A stretch of DNA of 44,286 nucleotides from Paludibacteraceae bacterium (lineage in GTDB: Bacteria > Bacteroidota > Bacteroidia > Bacteroidales > Paludibacteraceae). The position numbers and the translations under genes were made by a program. The stretch covers positions 1-44,286 of the forward strand of contig JAFZPM010000038.1 of assembly GCA_017550335.1 (NCBI GenBank). The letters run 5' to 3'. Shown here in pieces: positions 25,917-34,890 of the stretch (position 1 is its first letter; each line of letters begins with the position of its first letter). Under the pieces are notes generated by a model. That model saw only the letters and a program-made list of their open reading frames with translations. It was not told the origin of the DNA and searched no databases.

Positions 25917-28390
25917 TACTGTTGGCTGTTATTGCTGTTGTTGTTTCTCTTGCTGTTGTTATTGGCCACGACGGACATCATTGTCACGACGACGGATGCC
26001 ATGGTGACGACTGAACTTGAGATGGACACGATGAATTGGGTACGTTCCTTGCTGTCCGATGATTTGTCTATCTTCTCCGGAATGTAGATGTGGGATCCTG
26101 GCTCCACTTTCGGGTAGTTCTTCATCCAAAGGATATGTTTCGTGGATGCGATCCTTCCGCTTGGATAGGCTACGTATACGGACTTCTTCCTTGCGTTACT
26201 TGTGAATCCTCCTGCGCCTCTGACATATTTCCTGAGTCTGCTGGTGTTGTACACCTCCTTGCCTGGAACTTGGACGGCTCCTCCGATGGTGATGGTTTGC
26301 AGTTCCTGTGGAATGAAGATGATGTCTCCGTTCTCGATTATCAAGTTCGATTCTTCTTCGATGGGATCTTCGATGATTTTGTCAAGCTGGATGCCCACGA
26401 GGTCCTGACGCTCCATCAGTTCCTTCCTGATTTTCTGTTTCATCTCGTCGTCTTCCGCGTTGTTGAGCATCTCGATGATCTTCATGTCCCTCTGTCTCTC
26501 TGCTTCTGTACGGTTGGATTTGCGGATGAGGAACGCACCCTTCGGGTAGGCGTATTGGGTGATGCCTCCCGCTCTGGCGATCACGTCGGAAATCCTTTCT
26601 GTTTTGCTTGTGATGGCGTATTCTCCCGCTTGCCTTGCTTCTCCGACAATCTGTATGGATCCCAGCTTCTCATAACCCTCCTTGGTGCGGATGGTGATTT
26701 GATCGTTAGGCATGAGTTTGAAGTCGCCGTCAGCCCCGTTTAACTCGTTGTCTAGTGCTAATATGAAAATTTCGGATTTCTTGTGTCCATTCTTTAGCTC
26801 CTCCGTATCTTGGACCATGCGTACAACCTCAATCTTGCTTGGGTCGGCGTTCTCCTCAAATCCCTTGGATAGGAAAATCATGTCGCGGAGTGTGGCGTTT
26901 TCGTAGTAAGGGAATGCTCCTGGGGAGAGGACCCTTCCCCTCACTATTATTTGTTTCTTGTAATCGAATTCGTTTTTGCCTCCGATCGTGATCATGTCCT
27001 CTTTCTTCAGCTCGATGTTGAAGTTCCCGTCCATCAGGTCTTTCACGTTGAAGGAGATGATCTCAGGGGTGAGGTCGTCCTGCAGGCGGACGATGGTGGC
27101 GCTCCCCATGAAGGCGTCTTCCGTCAATCCGTCGGCCTTCTTCACCAGATCCTTCAATGTCATCCTTTCGTCTAAGGCGTACACACCAGGGCGGAACACG
27201 CTTCCGATGATTTGTACCCTGTTGCTGTATTTCTCAAGGATCTGACCTATGCGGTATACGTCTCCCGGTTGTGGGGTGAACATCCCGAACAGCTCTTTGC
27301 TCACATCCGCCACACTCTTTTCTCCGTTGATGTTCCTCGTGACGGATATCCTTTCCGTGTAGGCCTTGTCCGTGAATCCTCCGCAATAGTCGATCAGTTT
27401 CTGGAGCGTTTCCCCTTCCTTCATTTCGTAGATGCCTTCTCTCTTGACTTCTCCGGACACGTCAACCCGTATGCCGTAGGTCGGCACTTGAATCACGTCT
27501 TGGTCCTGAAGCGTCGTGTTGCTTGGCATAACTCCATTCGTCAACACTTCATAGAGGTCGACCGTCGCGATTTCCTTGCCACTGCGTATCACCTTGATGT
27601 TACGCATGGTTCCGTTGATGGAAGGCCCTCCGCATGCGTTCAAGGCATTGAATACGGATGAGACGGATGTCAGTGTGTAGCTGCCTGGCGTCATCACTTC
27701 ACCCATGATGTACACCTTGATGGAGCGTATGTTGTTGATGGTGACGTTTACGTTGGTCCCTCCTGTGTTGATGGAACTGTACAATCCCGCCAGTTTCTTC
27801 TTTATGATCTTCTCTGCGTTTTCTATCGCGAGGCCACTGACTTGCACCACGCCGGCATTGGGGATGCGGATGTGCCCCTCTTTGTTCACCGTGAGGTCGT
27901 ATGTCGCCTCCGCCATGCCGAACACGTCTATGTGTAACACGTCGTTAGGCCCGATGACGTAGTTGCGGGGCGTCGCAACTGCTTGGCTTGGCTCAAATGA
28001 CACTTTGCTGTTGCTGAATAGGGAGGCGCCGAATATGCGGTTGTCTTGTCCACTGCGCTCCGCCCTCTTTTGCATTTCCTCGTTTTCCTGTATCTTTTCG
28101 TTCACCTCTGATATCTCCGAAGTGATGGATTCTTGCGATTCTAACCCGTTGATGCGAACTTTCAATTTCTCCCACTCGGAGGAAGGCATCCTCCTCGCTT
28201 TCGCGATCTGCTCAATGTCCGCTAAGGTGTACCCCGCATCTGTGTATTTCCTCACGAAATCTGAAATCTGCGAATCCTTTAGCTGATCCACTTTGACGCT
28301 CTGAAGCTCGTTAAGCGAGAGGCCACCTGCGACAGCGAAAAAAATAAAACCAAACAAGAAAATGGTGAATGCGTTTAGTCTTTTTATCAT
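25916..28390 (-). CDS. Wza-like outer-membrane polysaccharide export protein with six SLBB domains
   Basis: An 824-residue protein from the ATG at 28390 (a TTG at 28420 would add 10 residues). The signal peptide is about 1-22 (FTIFLFGFIFFAVAGG). An export domain starts near YVIGPNDVLHIDVFG. Six SLBB repeats follow, each beginning like xxxGxVxxPGxY: VYIMGEVMTPGSY, VDVSGEVKREGIY, VQIIGSVFRPGVY, IIVRGRVLSPGAF, IQIVGEARQAGEY and ITIGGAVQVPG. A hydrophobic segment near the C-terminus (FIVSISSSVVTMASVVVTMM) could be membrane-embedded, followed by an Asn/Ser/Gln tail. It is over twice E. coli Wza (379). It probably forms the outer-membrane exit pore for a polysaccharide made elsewhere. Confidence 0.88.
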   Translation of the reverse strand: MIKRLNAFTIFLFGFIFFAVAGGLSLNELQSVKVDQLKDSQISDFVRKYTDAGYTLADIEQIAKARRMPSSEWEKLKVRINGLESQESITSEISEVNEKIQENEEMQKRAERSGQDNRIFGASLFSNSKVSFEPSQAVATPRNYVIGPNDVLHIDVFGMAEATYDLTVNKEGHIRIPNAGVVQVSGLAIENAEKIIKKKLAGLYSSINTGGTNVNVTINNIRSIKVYIMGEVMTPGSYTLTSVSSVFNALNACGGPSINGTMRNIKVIRSGKEIATVDLYEVLTNGVMPSNTTLQDQDVIQVPTYGIRVDVSGEVKREGIYEMKEGETLQKLIDYCGGFTDKAYTERISVTRNINGEKSVADVSKELFGMFTPQPGDVYRIGQILEKYSNRVQIIGSVFRPGVYALDERMTLKDLVKKADGLTEDAFMGSATIVRLQDDLTPEIISFNVKDLMDGNFNIELKKEDMITIGGKNEFDYKKQIIVRGRVLSPGAFPYYENATLRDMIFLSKGFEENADPSKIEVVRMVQDTEELKNGHKKSEIFILALDNELNGADGDFKLMPNDQITIRTKEGYEKLGSIQIVGEARQAGEYAITSKTERISDVIARAGGITQYAYPKGAFLIRKSNRTEAERQRDMKIIEMLNNAEDDEMKQKIRKELMERQDLVGIQLDKIIEDPIEEESNLIIENGDIIFIPQELQTITIGGAVQVPGKEVYNTSRLRKYVRGAGGFTSNARKKSVYVAYPSGRIASTKHILWMKNYPKVEPGSHIYIPEKIDKSSDSKERTQFIVSISSSVVTMASVVVTMMSVVANNNSKRNNNSNNSQQ

Positions 28391-28417
28391 AAGTGCCAAT
28401 TTGTTATAATTAGTATG

Positions 28418-28425
28418 CAAAAATA
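28418..28425 (-). promoter_or_regulatory. -7 box for the wza-wzz-coaBC-recN operon
   Basis: The minus strand reads TATTTTTG, an exact TAnnTTTG match, 27 bases upstream of the ATG at 28390. No TTTG was seen at the -33 distance. Confidence 0.45.
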
Positions 28426-28518
28426 CTTTATTTTATTTATTTTCCATGCGTTTTGAGCTTAAAAAGTGTTTATTTGGGGTGTGCTGCGGATGTGCTTGCG
28501 GTGGCTCTTCGTTTCCTG

Positions 28519-28550
28519 TTTGCGCTCTTCCTTCTTTTTGTGTAATTTCG
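28519..28550 (+). promoter_or_regulatory. Bacteroidota-type promoter for the ABC-F gene
   Basis: TTTG (28519-28522) is followed by 20 bases and TAATTTCG (28543-28550), one mismatch from TAnnTTTG. Transcription would start about 15 bases before the ATG at 28571. Confidence 0.5.
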
Positions 28551-28570
28551 CGGTCCGTAAATTTGTGATT

Positions 28571-30211
28571 ATGATTTCTGTAGATGGATTGACGGTCGAG
28601 TTTTCCGGCTCGACGCTCTTTGAGAATATATCGTTCCAGGTGAACGAGAGTGATAGAATCGCCTTGATGGGCAAGAATGGTGCGGGTAAATCTACCTTGC
28701 TGAAGATCTTGGCGGGCGTGCAGAACCCTACCCGTGGCTCGGTGACGGCCCCGAAAGGTACGGTGATCGCTTACCTGCCGCAGCACCTGATGACGGAAGA
28801 CCACCGCACGGTCTTCGAGGAGGCTTCCCTTGCCTTCGAGGAACTCTTTGCCATGGAAAGGGAGATCGAACGGATGAATCAAGAACTCTCCGAACGTACT
28901 GACTACGAGAGCGATAGCTATATGGAACTGATCGAAAAGGTCTCTACCTTGAGCGAGAAGTTCTACTCCATCGAGGAGACGAACTACGAGGCGGATGTGG
29001 AGAAGACTTTGCTCGGCTTGGGCTTCGTCCGTGAGGATTTCAACAAGCCTACGAGCCAATTCAGCGGCGGTTGGCGCATGCGTATCGAGTTGGCGAAACT
29101 ATTGCTCCGCAAGCCGGACGTCCTCTTGCTGGACGAGCCGACGAACCACCTCGACATCGAGTCGATCCAATGGCTGGAGTCTTTCTTGGTGGAGAGCGGC
29201 AAGGCGGTCATCGTGATTTCCCACGACCGTGCCTTCGTCGATAACATCACGACACGCACCATCGAGGTGACCATGGGGCGTATCTACGACTATAAAGTGA
29301 ACTATTCCCACTACCTGGAATTGCGCAAGGAGCGCCGCGAACAGCAGCAGAAGGCTTATGACGAGCAGCAGAAGATGATCGCGGAGACGAAGGAGTTCAT
29401 CGAGCGTTTCAAGGGCACGTACTCTAAGACGTTGCAGGTGCAGTCGCGCGTGAAGATGCTGGAGAAACTGGAGATCCTGGAGGTGGACGAGGAGGATACC
29501 TCGGCGCTTCGCCTGAAGTTCCCGCCTTCGCCCCGCTCGGGTAGCTTCCCTGTCATCGCGGACCGTGTGGGCAAGTCTTACGGGGATCATCTGGTCTTCA
29601 AGGACGCTTCGTTCACCATCGCCCGGGGCGAGAAGGTGGCCTTCGTGGGCAAGAACGGTGAGGGTAAATCCACCATGGTGAAGTGCATCATGAACGAAAT
29701 CGAACATGAGGGCACGCTGACGCTGGGACATAATGTGATGATCGGCTATTTCGCTCAGAATCAAGCCTCTCTGATGGACGGGGAACTGACGGTCTTCCAG
29801 ACGATCGATGATGTGGCGAAGGGCGAGATCCGTAACAAAATCAAGGATCTTCTGGGCGCTTTCATGTTCGGCGGAGAGAACTCGACAAAGAAGGTGAAGG
29901 TGCTTTCGGGCGGTGAACGTACCCGCTTGGCGATGATCAAACTATTGCTGGAGCCTGTCAATCTGCTCATCTTGGACGAGCCGACGAACCACTTGGACAT
30001 GAAGACCAAGGATATCCTGAAGGCTGCCTTGAAGGATTTCGACGGCACGCTGATCGTGGTTTCTCACGACCGTGATTTCTTGGATGGATTGGTCACGAAG
30101 GTCTATGAGTTCGGACATCAGCGTGTGACCGAACACTTGGAGGGTATCTATGAGTTCCTGAAGAAAAAGAAGATGGAGAGCCTCCGTGAGATAGAACGTA
30201 AGGATCGTTAA
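28571..30211 (+). CDS. ABC-F family ATP-binding protein
   Basis: A 546-residue soluble protein with two ABC domains and no transmembrane helices. The start is placed at the ATG at 28571 (MISVDGLTVEF), since the upstream extension lies over the promoter. Domain 1 has GKNGAGKST, QFSGGWRMR and LLDEPTNHLD; domain 2 has GKNGEGKST, LSGGERTRL and LILDEPTNHLD. The linker (about 245-330) is the Arg/Lys/Gln-rich helical P-site arm. ABC-F proteins bind the ribosome E site; this looks like a housekeeping Uup/EttA-type translation factor, though a resistance role cannot be excluded. It converges on the Hint protein gene with a 9-base gap and no visible terminator. Confidence 0.88.
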   Translation: MISVDGLTVEFSGSTLFENISFQVNESDRIALMGKNGAGKSTLLKILAGVQNPTRGSVTAPKGTVIAYLPQHLMTEDHRTVFEEASLAFEELFAMEREIERMNQELSERTDYESDSYMELIEKVSTLSEKFYSIEETNYEADVEKTLLGLGFVREDFNKPTSQFSGGWRMRIELAKLLLRKPDVLLLDEPTNHLDIESIQWLESFLVESGKAVIVISHDRAFVDNITTRTIEVTMGRIYDYKVNYSHYLELRKERREQQQKAYDEQQKMIAETKEFIERFKGTYSKTLQVQSRVKMLEKLEILEVDEEDTSALRLKFPPSPRSGSFPVIADRVGKSYGDHLVFKDASFTIARGEKVAFVGKNGEGKSTMVKCIMNEIEHEGTLTLGHNVMIGYFAQNQASLMDGELTVFQTIDDVAKGEIRNKIKDLLGAFMFGGENSTKKVKVLSGGERTRLAMIKLLLEPVNLLILDEPTNHLDMKTKDILKAALKDFDGTLIVVSHDRDFLDGLVTKVYEFGHQRVTEHLEGIYEFLKKKKMESLREIERKDR

Positions 30212-30220
30212 TCGTTTCGC

Positions 30221-31396
30221 TTATTTCAACCCTTCCGTGCCGACGCACACACCGTTGGCGAAGAAGCCTATGTGCTTGTCGCTCAGCTCTGTGATGGTGT
30301 AGGATGGTTGCTCTTTCTTCCCCTTCTCGATGGCTGTGATCTGGTCGTCTGAACCATCCGATTGCAGGATGTACGTCCCGATTTTTACTGTCCCCACATT
30401 GACGAATCCTTTGTAGAGCTTGCTCTTCTCAGGGTCGCACGAAACCCAGCCGAATTTAGGGCTGAAGAGGGGATGGTCCAACGTGCAGGTGAGGCTCCTC
30501 CCGCTCTTAAAACGGTAGGTGACGAAGTCGGTGTGGTTCTTCTGGGCGATTGCTTTCACCGTGCTCTTGCCTGTCGTGTTGCTGGTTGTGTAGGACAATA
30601 CCTCGTCCCCTTCTTTTATCTCTTCGATATCCTTTTCTGAACCGTCCGCCATCGTTATTTTCGTGCCTTTGACGAGGCAGTGCACGTCTATTCCGTTGAA
30701 ATAGATTTCCGATAGCGCAGTATCGTCATATTTATCTCCCTTGTAGACTTCCATGATTTCGAACTTCAGTTTCCAGTCGGGGGAACCAGGTGTGTTATCC
30801 CCGAGTGTGCCGATCTCGAACCGTTGCTCTCCCATGATATCCTTCAAATCCAGTATGGCGATGGGTTTGTCGTCTTTGTAGACTTTCAGTTTTTTCACTC
30901 TGCTGTTCTCCTTGAAGGCTTTCCCGCTTTTCACGTAACCGTTCACGACGATGATGGTGGTTATCCTTGGGTCGCCACCTTTGAACGAGTAGGTCAGGTA
31001 TTCTCCTATCCCGTAGCCCGCCACGCCTTCCACCCAGGCAGTCCTGTAGCTCAGGTCGTGCGCGTTGCTGGCTTTGTAGTTGACAGCGCCCTGTGGCTTC
31101 AACTGACTGGATGCGGTGACGGAGGAGGGACCTCCGGCGCAGTACCAGCTACATGCGCCACCAATGACATCCCAATAACTATCCTTGGTCTCATTGTATA
31201 TGCTTTGCTCCTCTTCTGTAAGCGTATTGTAGTCGAAGTCTTTCTGTGCGGCTCTTTTCATTAGGCGTTCGAAAGTCTTACTGTTCTTCTCGAAATCCAT
31301 TTTCTTTACCGAAACGGGTTGGAACACAGGCGTTTCCGCCAATGCGCATAGGGTGTATGCCCAAAATGCCAGAATGAATAGTATGCTCTTTTTCAT
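30221..31396 (-). CDS. Secreted protein with discoidin-like domain and C-terminal Hint (hedgehog/intein) domain
   Basis: A 391-residue protein. The signal peptide is 1-20 (cleavage near ALAE). Residues about 75-238 resemble the NADase-type glycan-binding (F5/8-like) domain: DVIGGACSWYCAGGP, NAHDLSYRTAWVEGVAGYGIGEYLTY, and ALSEIYFNGIDVHC. Residues 240-388 form a Hint domain: Cys240 opens CLVKGTKITMADGS, TLDHPLF (305-311) is the TxxH block, and HIGFFANGVCVGTE closes it. The final HN of splicing inteins is replaced by GT and no C-extein follows. This fits a hedgehog-type or bacterial-intein-like domain able to cleave at Cys240 but not splice. It is the last gene of a five-gene operon, 18 bases after the dGTPase-like gene. 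The biological role is unknown. Confidence 0.78.
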   Translation of the reverse strand: MKKSILFILAFWAYTLCALAETPVFQPVSVKKMDFEKNSKTFERLMKRAAQKDFDYNTLTEEEQSIYNETKDSYWDVIGGACSWYCAGGPSSVTASSQLKPQGAVNYKASNAHDLSYRTAWVEGVAGYGIGEYLTYSFKGGDPRITTIIVVNGYVKSGKAFKENSRVKKLKVYKDDKPIAILDLKDIMGEQRFEIGTLGDNTPGSPDWKLKFEIMEVYKGDKYDDTALSEIYFNGIDVHCLVKGTKITMADGSEKDIEEIKEGDEVLSYTTSNTTGKSTVKAIAQKNHTDFVTYRFKSGRSLTCTLDHPLFSPKFGWVSCDPEKSKLYKGFVNVGTVKIGTYILQSDGSDDQITAIEKGKKEQPSYTITELSDKHIGFFANGVCVGTEGLK

Positions 31397-31414
31397 GGGT
31401 AATCCTCCTTGGTT

Positions 31415-32758
31415 TTATAGGCTTGGCAGACTCATGCCGTTGATTTTACGATAGAGGTCCAATGCGTAGATGTCGGTCATGCCCGATAGGTAATCCAGCA
31501 CCGCCATGATCTTGCGGTAAGGGTCTTCGTTCTCCGTCTCGTATTGCTCAGGGATTCGGTTGATGAGTTGCCGCGAGTAGGCCTTGTCGGGGTTGAACAC
31601 TGCGTTGACCACCTTGTCGATGAGCGTGTGGATGATGTTGTAACCGGCTATCTCGATGTCCATCACCACATTGGATTTGTATATCTTCTTGAGGGAAATC
31701 TCTTGGCATTTCCGGTAGGCATTCCCCACCAGTTCGGACATGTCGTCGATGAGCGCGCCCTGGAAAGTCCCTTCCATGATGGCCTCCTCGTTCCGCAGGA
31801 AGGCGTTGGAGCATTCCTCCACGAGCACACCGATGACGGAGGATCGCAGGTAGGCGATTTGCTCGTTCTCGTCGTCCACCGCGTCCATGTGTTGGCGCTT
31901 CCTCGCTTGTTGCTCTTCCGTGAAGAAGGAGAGCAGGAGGTTCTTCGCCTCGTTGTTGCTGAGGAGCTTCAGTTTGTGGGCGTCCTCGATGTCCATGATC
32001 TCATAGCAGATGTCGTCGGCCGCCTCCACGAGGTAGACGAGCGGGTGCCGTGCGTATTTGTATTCGTCGAGGCGGATCATGCCGAGGTCCTCCGCTATCT
32101 TCACGAAATCCTCCTTCTCGCTCTGGAAGAAGCCGAATTTCTTCTTCTTGGCGCTGACATAGTCCGATTTGTACGGGTATTTCACGATGGAGGCGATGGT
32201 GGAGTAGGTGAGGACGAACCCGCCCTTCCTTCGTCCGTTGAACTGGTGCGTCAGGAGACGGAAGGCGTTGGCGTTCCCTTCGAAGTGGATGATGTCGTTC
32301 CATTGGCTATCGGTCAGCCCATACTTGCTTTTCAGCTCTTGCCCCTTTCCTTCGGAGAAGTAGGAGGCGATGGCGGTTTCCCCGGAGTGCCCGAAAGGAG
32401 GGTTGCCCATGTCGTGCGCTAGGCAGCCGGCTGAGATGATGGCACCGATCTCAGTGATGCTCTCAGGCAGGCTCTCCCCGTATTTTTCTTTTAGGAGCTT
32501 CGCCACGGCATTGCCCAGCGAGCGTCCCACGCAGGATACTTCAAGGCTGTGTGTCAGTCGGTTGTGCACGAAAATACTGCCGGGAAGGGGAAATACCTGC
32601 GTTTTGTTCTGCAGCCTGCGGAAGGGGGAGGAGAAGATGAGTCGGTCGAAGTCCCGTTGGAACTCGGTGCGGTCTTGTCTCTTCTCGTCGTGGTAGTTCT
32701 CCAAGCCGAAACGCTTGGTGGTGATCAGTTTTTCCCAATCCATTTTCATGACGTGCAT
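31415..32758 (-). CDS. dgt: Deoxyguanosinetriphosphate triphosphohydrolase-like protein
   Basis: A 447-residue HD-domain enzyme that hydrolyses dGTP (or dNTPs) to the nucleoside and triphosphate. The N-terminal RDFDRLIFSSPFRRLQNKTQV and HNRLTHSLEV carry the first His, CLAHDMGNPPFGHSGE the metal HD motif, and YLVEAADDICYEIMDIEDA the final Asp. Three in-frame ATGs lie within the first six codons, so the exact start is open. It follows the symporter gene with a 9-base gap. Confidence 0.9.
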   Translation of the reverse strand: MHVMKMDWEKLITTKRFGLENYHDEKRQDRTEFQRDFDRLIFSSPFRRLQNKTQVFPLPGSIFVHNRLTHSLEVSCVGRSLGNAVAKLLKEKYGESLPESITEIGAIISAGCLAHDMGNPPFGHSGETAIASYFSEGKGQELKSKYGLTDSQWNDIIHFEGNANAFRLLTHQFNGRRKGGFVLTYSTIASIVKYPYKSDYVSAKKKKFGFFQSEKEDFVKIAEDLGMIRLDEYKYARHPLVYLVEAADDICYEIMDIEDAHKLKLLSNNEAKNLLLSFFTEEQQARKRQHMDAVDDENEQIAYLRSSVIGVLVEECSNAFLRNEEAIMEGTFQGALIDDMSELVGNAYRKCQEISLKKIYKSNVVMDIEIAGYNIIHTLIDKVVNAVFNPDKAYSRQLINRIPEQYETENEDPYRKIMAVLDYLSGMTDIYALDLYRKINGMSLPSL

Positions 32759-32767
32759 CTCCCTGAT

Positions 32768-34447
32768 TTATTGAACTGTGGCTTCCGTGTTCTTCGAAGC
32801 ATTCCTCCTGTTGCTCAATGACATCGTGATGGCATCCATCTTTTCTTGGTTGAGCGGGTACATGTACATTAACACGGCTCCCATAAGTGCGATGATGGCT
32901 GGGATCCAGCTCATCAGTTGGATGATGCCCGGCACTGCGTTCTGTATGGCGATGGAGTCTTGTCCGTTGTATCCGTACATGCTCAATACCCATCCGATGA
33001 TGGCGCCCGCGATGCCTCCGCCGAACTTGGTGGCGAAGGATCCTGCGGAGTAGACGAGGCCGGTCGCCCGTCGTCCGTTCACGTATTCGGAATAGTCCGC
33101 CGCGTCTCCCAACATGGCGAAGAAGAGGGTAGGCATGATGGCTGCGGCGCACTCGGAAAGACAGCCGATCGCGAAGATGGCGGAGGTGTCTTGTGGTCCG
33201 CAGAAGCTAAGGAGCGAGTTGATGGCTCCGGAAACGAGCAACGCTCCGATGAAGAGGTTCTTTTTGCCGAACTTCTTGCTGAGCGGGCTGGTGATGGCGG
33301 CGCCAACGATCGAGGCGATCATCAGGGCGGTCATGTACCCTCCCGCCAACAATTGGTTGTGGATGTAGTGGGTGAAGTAGATGACCGTGATGCCTTGCTT
33401 CATGTTGTTGTATATGTTGAATACCAATCCGACGATCAACAGCACCACCCATGGTTTATTGTGGATCAGGTCTATCAGGTCCTCCTTGATGTTCTCCTTC
33501 TGCGAGGCTGGAGGTGTCACCCTTTCTCTTGTGTAGTAGAAGGTGACGAAGAGGCACAGGATGAGGATGACGGAGAGCGAATAGATCGCCTTGCTGTAGC
33601 CTTCACTTTGGTTGATGAGGGTGATGGCGCCCGAGTTCTTTTTGCTGTCGCCTATTCCGAACACTTTCGAGAGCATGGTGAGGAAATCTGTTTTTCCGGC
33701 GAAGACATTTGCCTCGCCCTCCACGATGAAGGTGATAGGCTGGTTGGCTTGTAGCGAGAAGCTTTTCCCGACCGTGGTGCTATCCTTCGGGTTGTTCATG
33801 GTGAGGAAGGTGGCCATGCCGCCCATCGTGTTGATACTCACGTTCTTGACCTCCTCTTGCGAGGTGATGGTCACTTCGAATTTCTTGTCTGCGATTTTTT
33901 GGATCTCCATGTCCGGGTTGATCTCCCCGTAGTGGGCTACGAGCAGCAACAGGGAACCTTGCACGATCATGCCACCCACGAATGCGCCCACCATGCGGAA
34001 CGAACCGATGCTGGTGCGCTCCTTGTCATCGCCTGTCATGACGGCCATCAAGGCTCCGTAAGGGATGTTGTTGGCGGTGTAGATGAGGGTGAAAAGGATG
34101 TAGGTCGTGAAGGCGTAGGCGGTTTTCCAGCCCATCGACCAGCTCTCAGGGCAGGTGTAGAGCAATGACAGAATGACGCCGAGCGGGATGGCGGTCCAGA
34201 GGATCCAAGGCCTGAACTTCCCGAATCGGGTCTTGGTGCGGTCGCCGATCGCACCCATGATCACGTCCGTGAATCCGTCGCTGGTCCTTGCCACCAACAT
34301 GAGCGTGGCGACGATGCCGGGCGCTATGCCGAAGACGTCTGTGTAGAAGATGAGGAGGAATGCTGAGACACCGCGCCATGCGATGTTCGCGGACGCGTCG
34401 CCCAAAGCATACGCGATCTTTTCTCTGATGGATAGTTTTTCTGCCAT
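32768..34447 (-). CDS. GPH-family (MelB-like) sugar:cation symporter with a periplasmic insertion
   Basis: A 559-residue inner-membrane transporter of the major facilitator superfamily. The N-terminal KIAYALGDASANIAW, FLLIFYTDVFGI, ARTSDGFTDVIMGAIGDRTKTRFGKFRPW and the YGALMAVMTGDDKERTSIGSFRM loop match the glycoside-pentoside-hexuronide family. About 12 helices are visible. An extra stretch of roughly 110 residues (about 178-290, from GEINPDMEIQKIADKKF to SGAITLINQSEGY) has beta-rich, soluble composition and sits between helices, probably facing the periplasm. Typical members are 450-500 residues. Substrate is unknown. It starts 8 bases after tadA. Confidence 0.83.
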   Translation of the reverse strand: MAEKLSIREKIAYALGDASANIAWRGVSAFLLIFYTDVFGIAPGIVATLMLVARTSDGFTDVIMGAIGDRTKTRFGKFRPWILWTAIPLGVILSLLYTCPESWSMGWKTAYAFTTYILFTLIYTANNIPYGALMAVMTGDDKERTSIGSFRMVGAFVGGMIVQGSLLLLVAHYGEINPDMEIQKIADKKFEVTITSQEEVKNVSINTMGGMATFLTMNNPKDSTTVGKSFSLQANQPITFIVEGEANVFAGKTDFLTMLSKVFGIGDSKKNSGAITLINQSEGYSKAIYSLSVILILCLFVTFYYTRERVTPPASQKENIKEDLIDLIHNKPWVVLLIVGLVFNIYNNMKQGITVIYFTHYIHNQLLAGGYMTALMIASIVGAAITSPLSKKFGKKNLFIGALLVSGAINSLLSFCGPQDTSAIFAIGCLSECAAAIMPTLFFAMLGDAADYSEYVNGRRATGLVYSAGSFATKFGGGIAGAIIGWVLSMYGYNGQDSIAIQNAVPGIIQLMSWIPAIIALMGAVLMYMYPLNQEKMDAITMSLSNRRNASKNTEATVQ

Positions 34448-34455
34448 ATCTATGA

Positions 34456-34890
34456 TTATTTCCTTAATTTCTTAAAAAAGTCTGTCATGAGCTGCGAGCA
34501 CTCCTCCTGTAGCACGCCGGAGACCACTGCGCATTTGGGGTGTAGGGCGTTGGGGGCATAGACGGAGTAGCCACGCTTGGGGTCGGGTGCTCCGTAGACC
34601 ACCTTGCTGATTTGGGCCCAACCGATGGCGCCGGCGCACATGACGCAGGGTTCGACGGTGACGTATAAGGCGCACTCTGACAGGTATTTACCTCCCAAGT
34701 AATCGGCCGCCATCGTGATGGCCTGCATCTCCGCATGGGCTGTCACGTCGTGCAATGTCTCCGTGAGGTTATGGGCTTTCGCGATGATTTGCTCGCCGTG
34801 GACGATGACCGCGCCGATGGGCACTTCGTCCTTCGCCCCGGCCCTCTTCGCCTCCGCAAGGGCTTGCCTCATGTAATATTCGTCGTTCAT
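34456..34890 (-). CDS. tadA: tRNA-specific adenosine deaminase
   Basis: A 144-residue zinc deaminase that converts adenosine to inosine at position 34 of tRNA-Arg. The zinc site is complete: HAEMQAI with the catalytic Glu, and PCVMCAGAIGWA with both cysteines. The N-terminal EVPIGAVIV and the C-terminal ECSQLMTDFFKKLR are typical of TadA. It overlaps the preceding small gene by 4 bases (ATGA). Confidence 0.95.
   Translation of the reverse strand: MNDEYYMRQALAEAKRAGAKDEVPIGAVIVHGEQIIAKAHNLTETLHDVTAHAEMQAITMAADYLGGKYLSECALYVTVEPCVMCAGAIGWAQISKVVYGAPDPKRGYSVYAPNALHPKCAVVSGVLQEECSQLMTDFFKKLRK

Noticed and set aside
28466..28570. Upstream extension of the ABC-F frame by 35 codons
   Set aside because: The extra segment is unlike other ABC-F starts and covers the predicted promoter; the ATG at 28571 begins directly with the first ABC domain.
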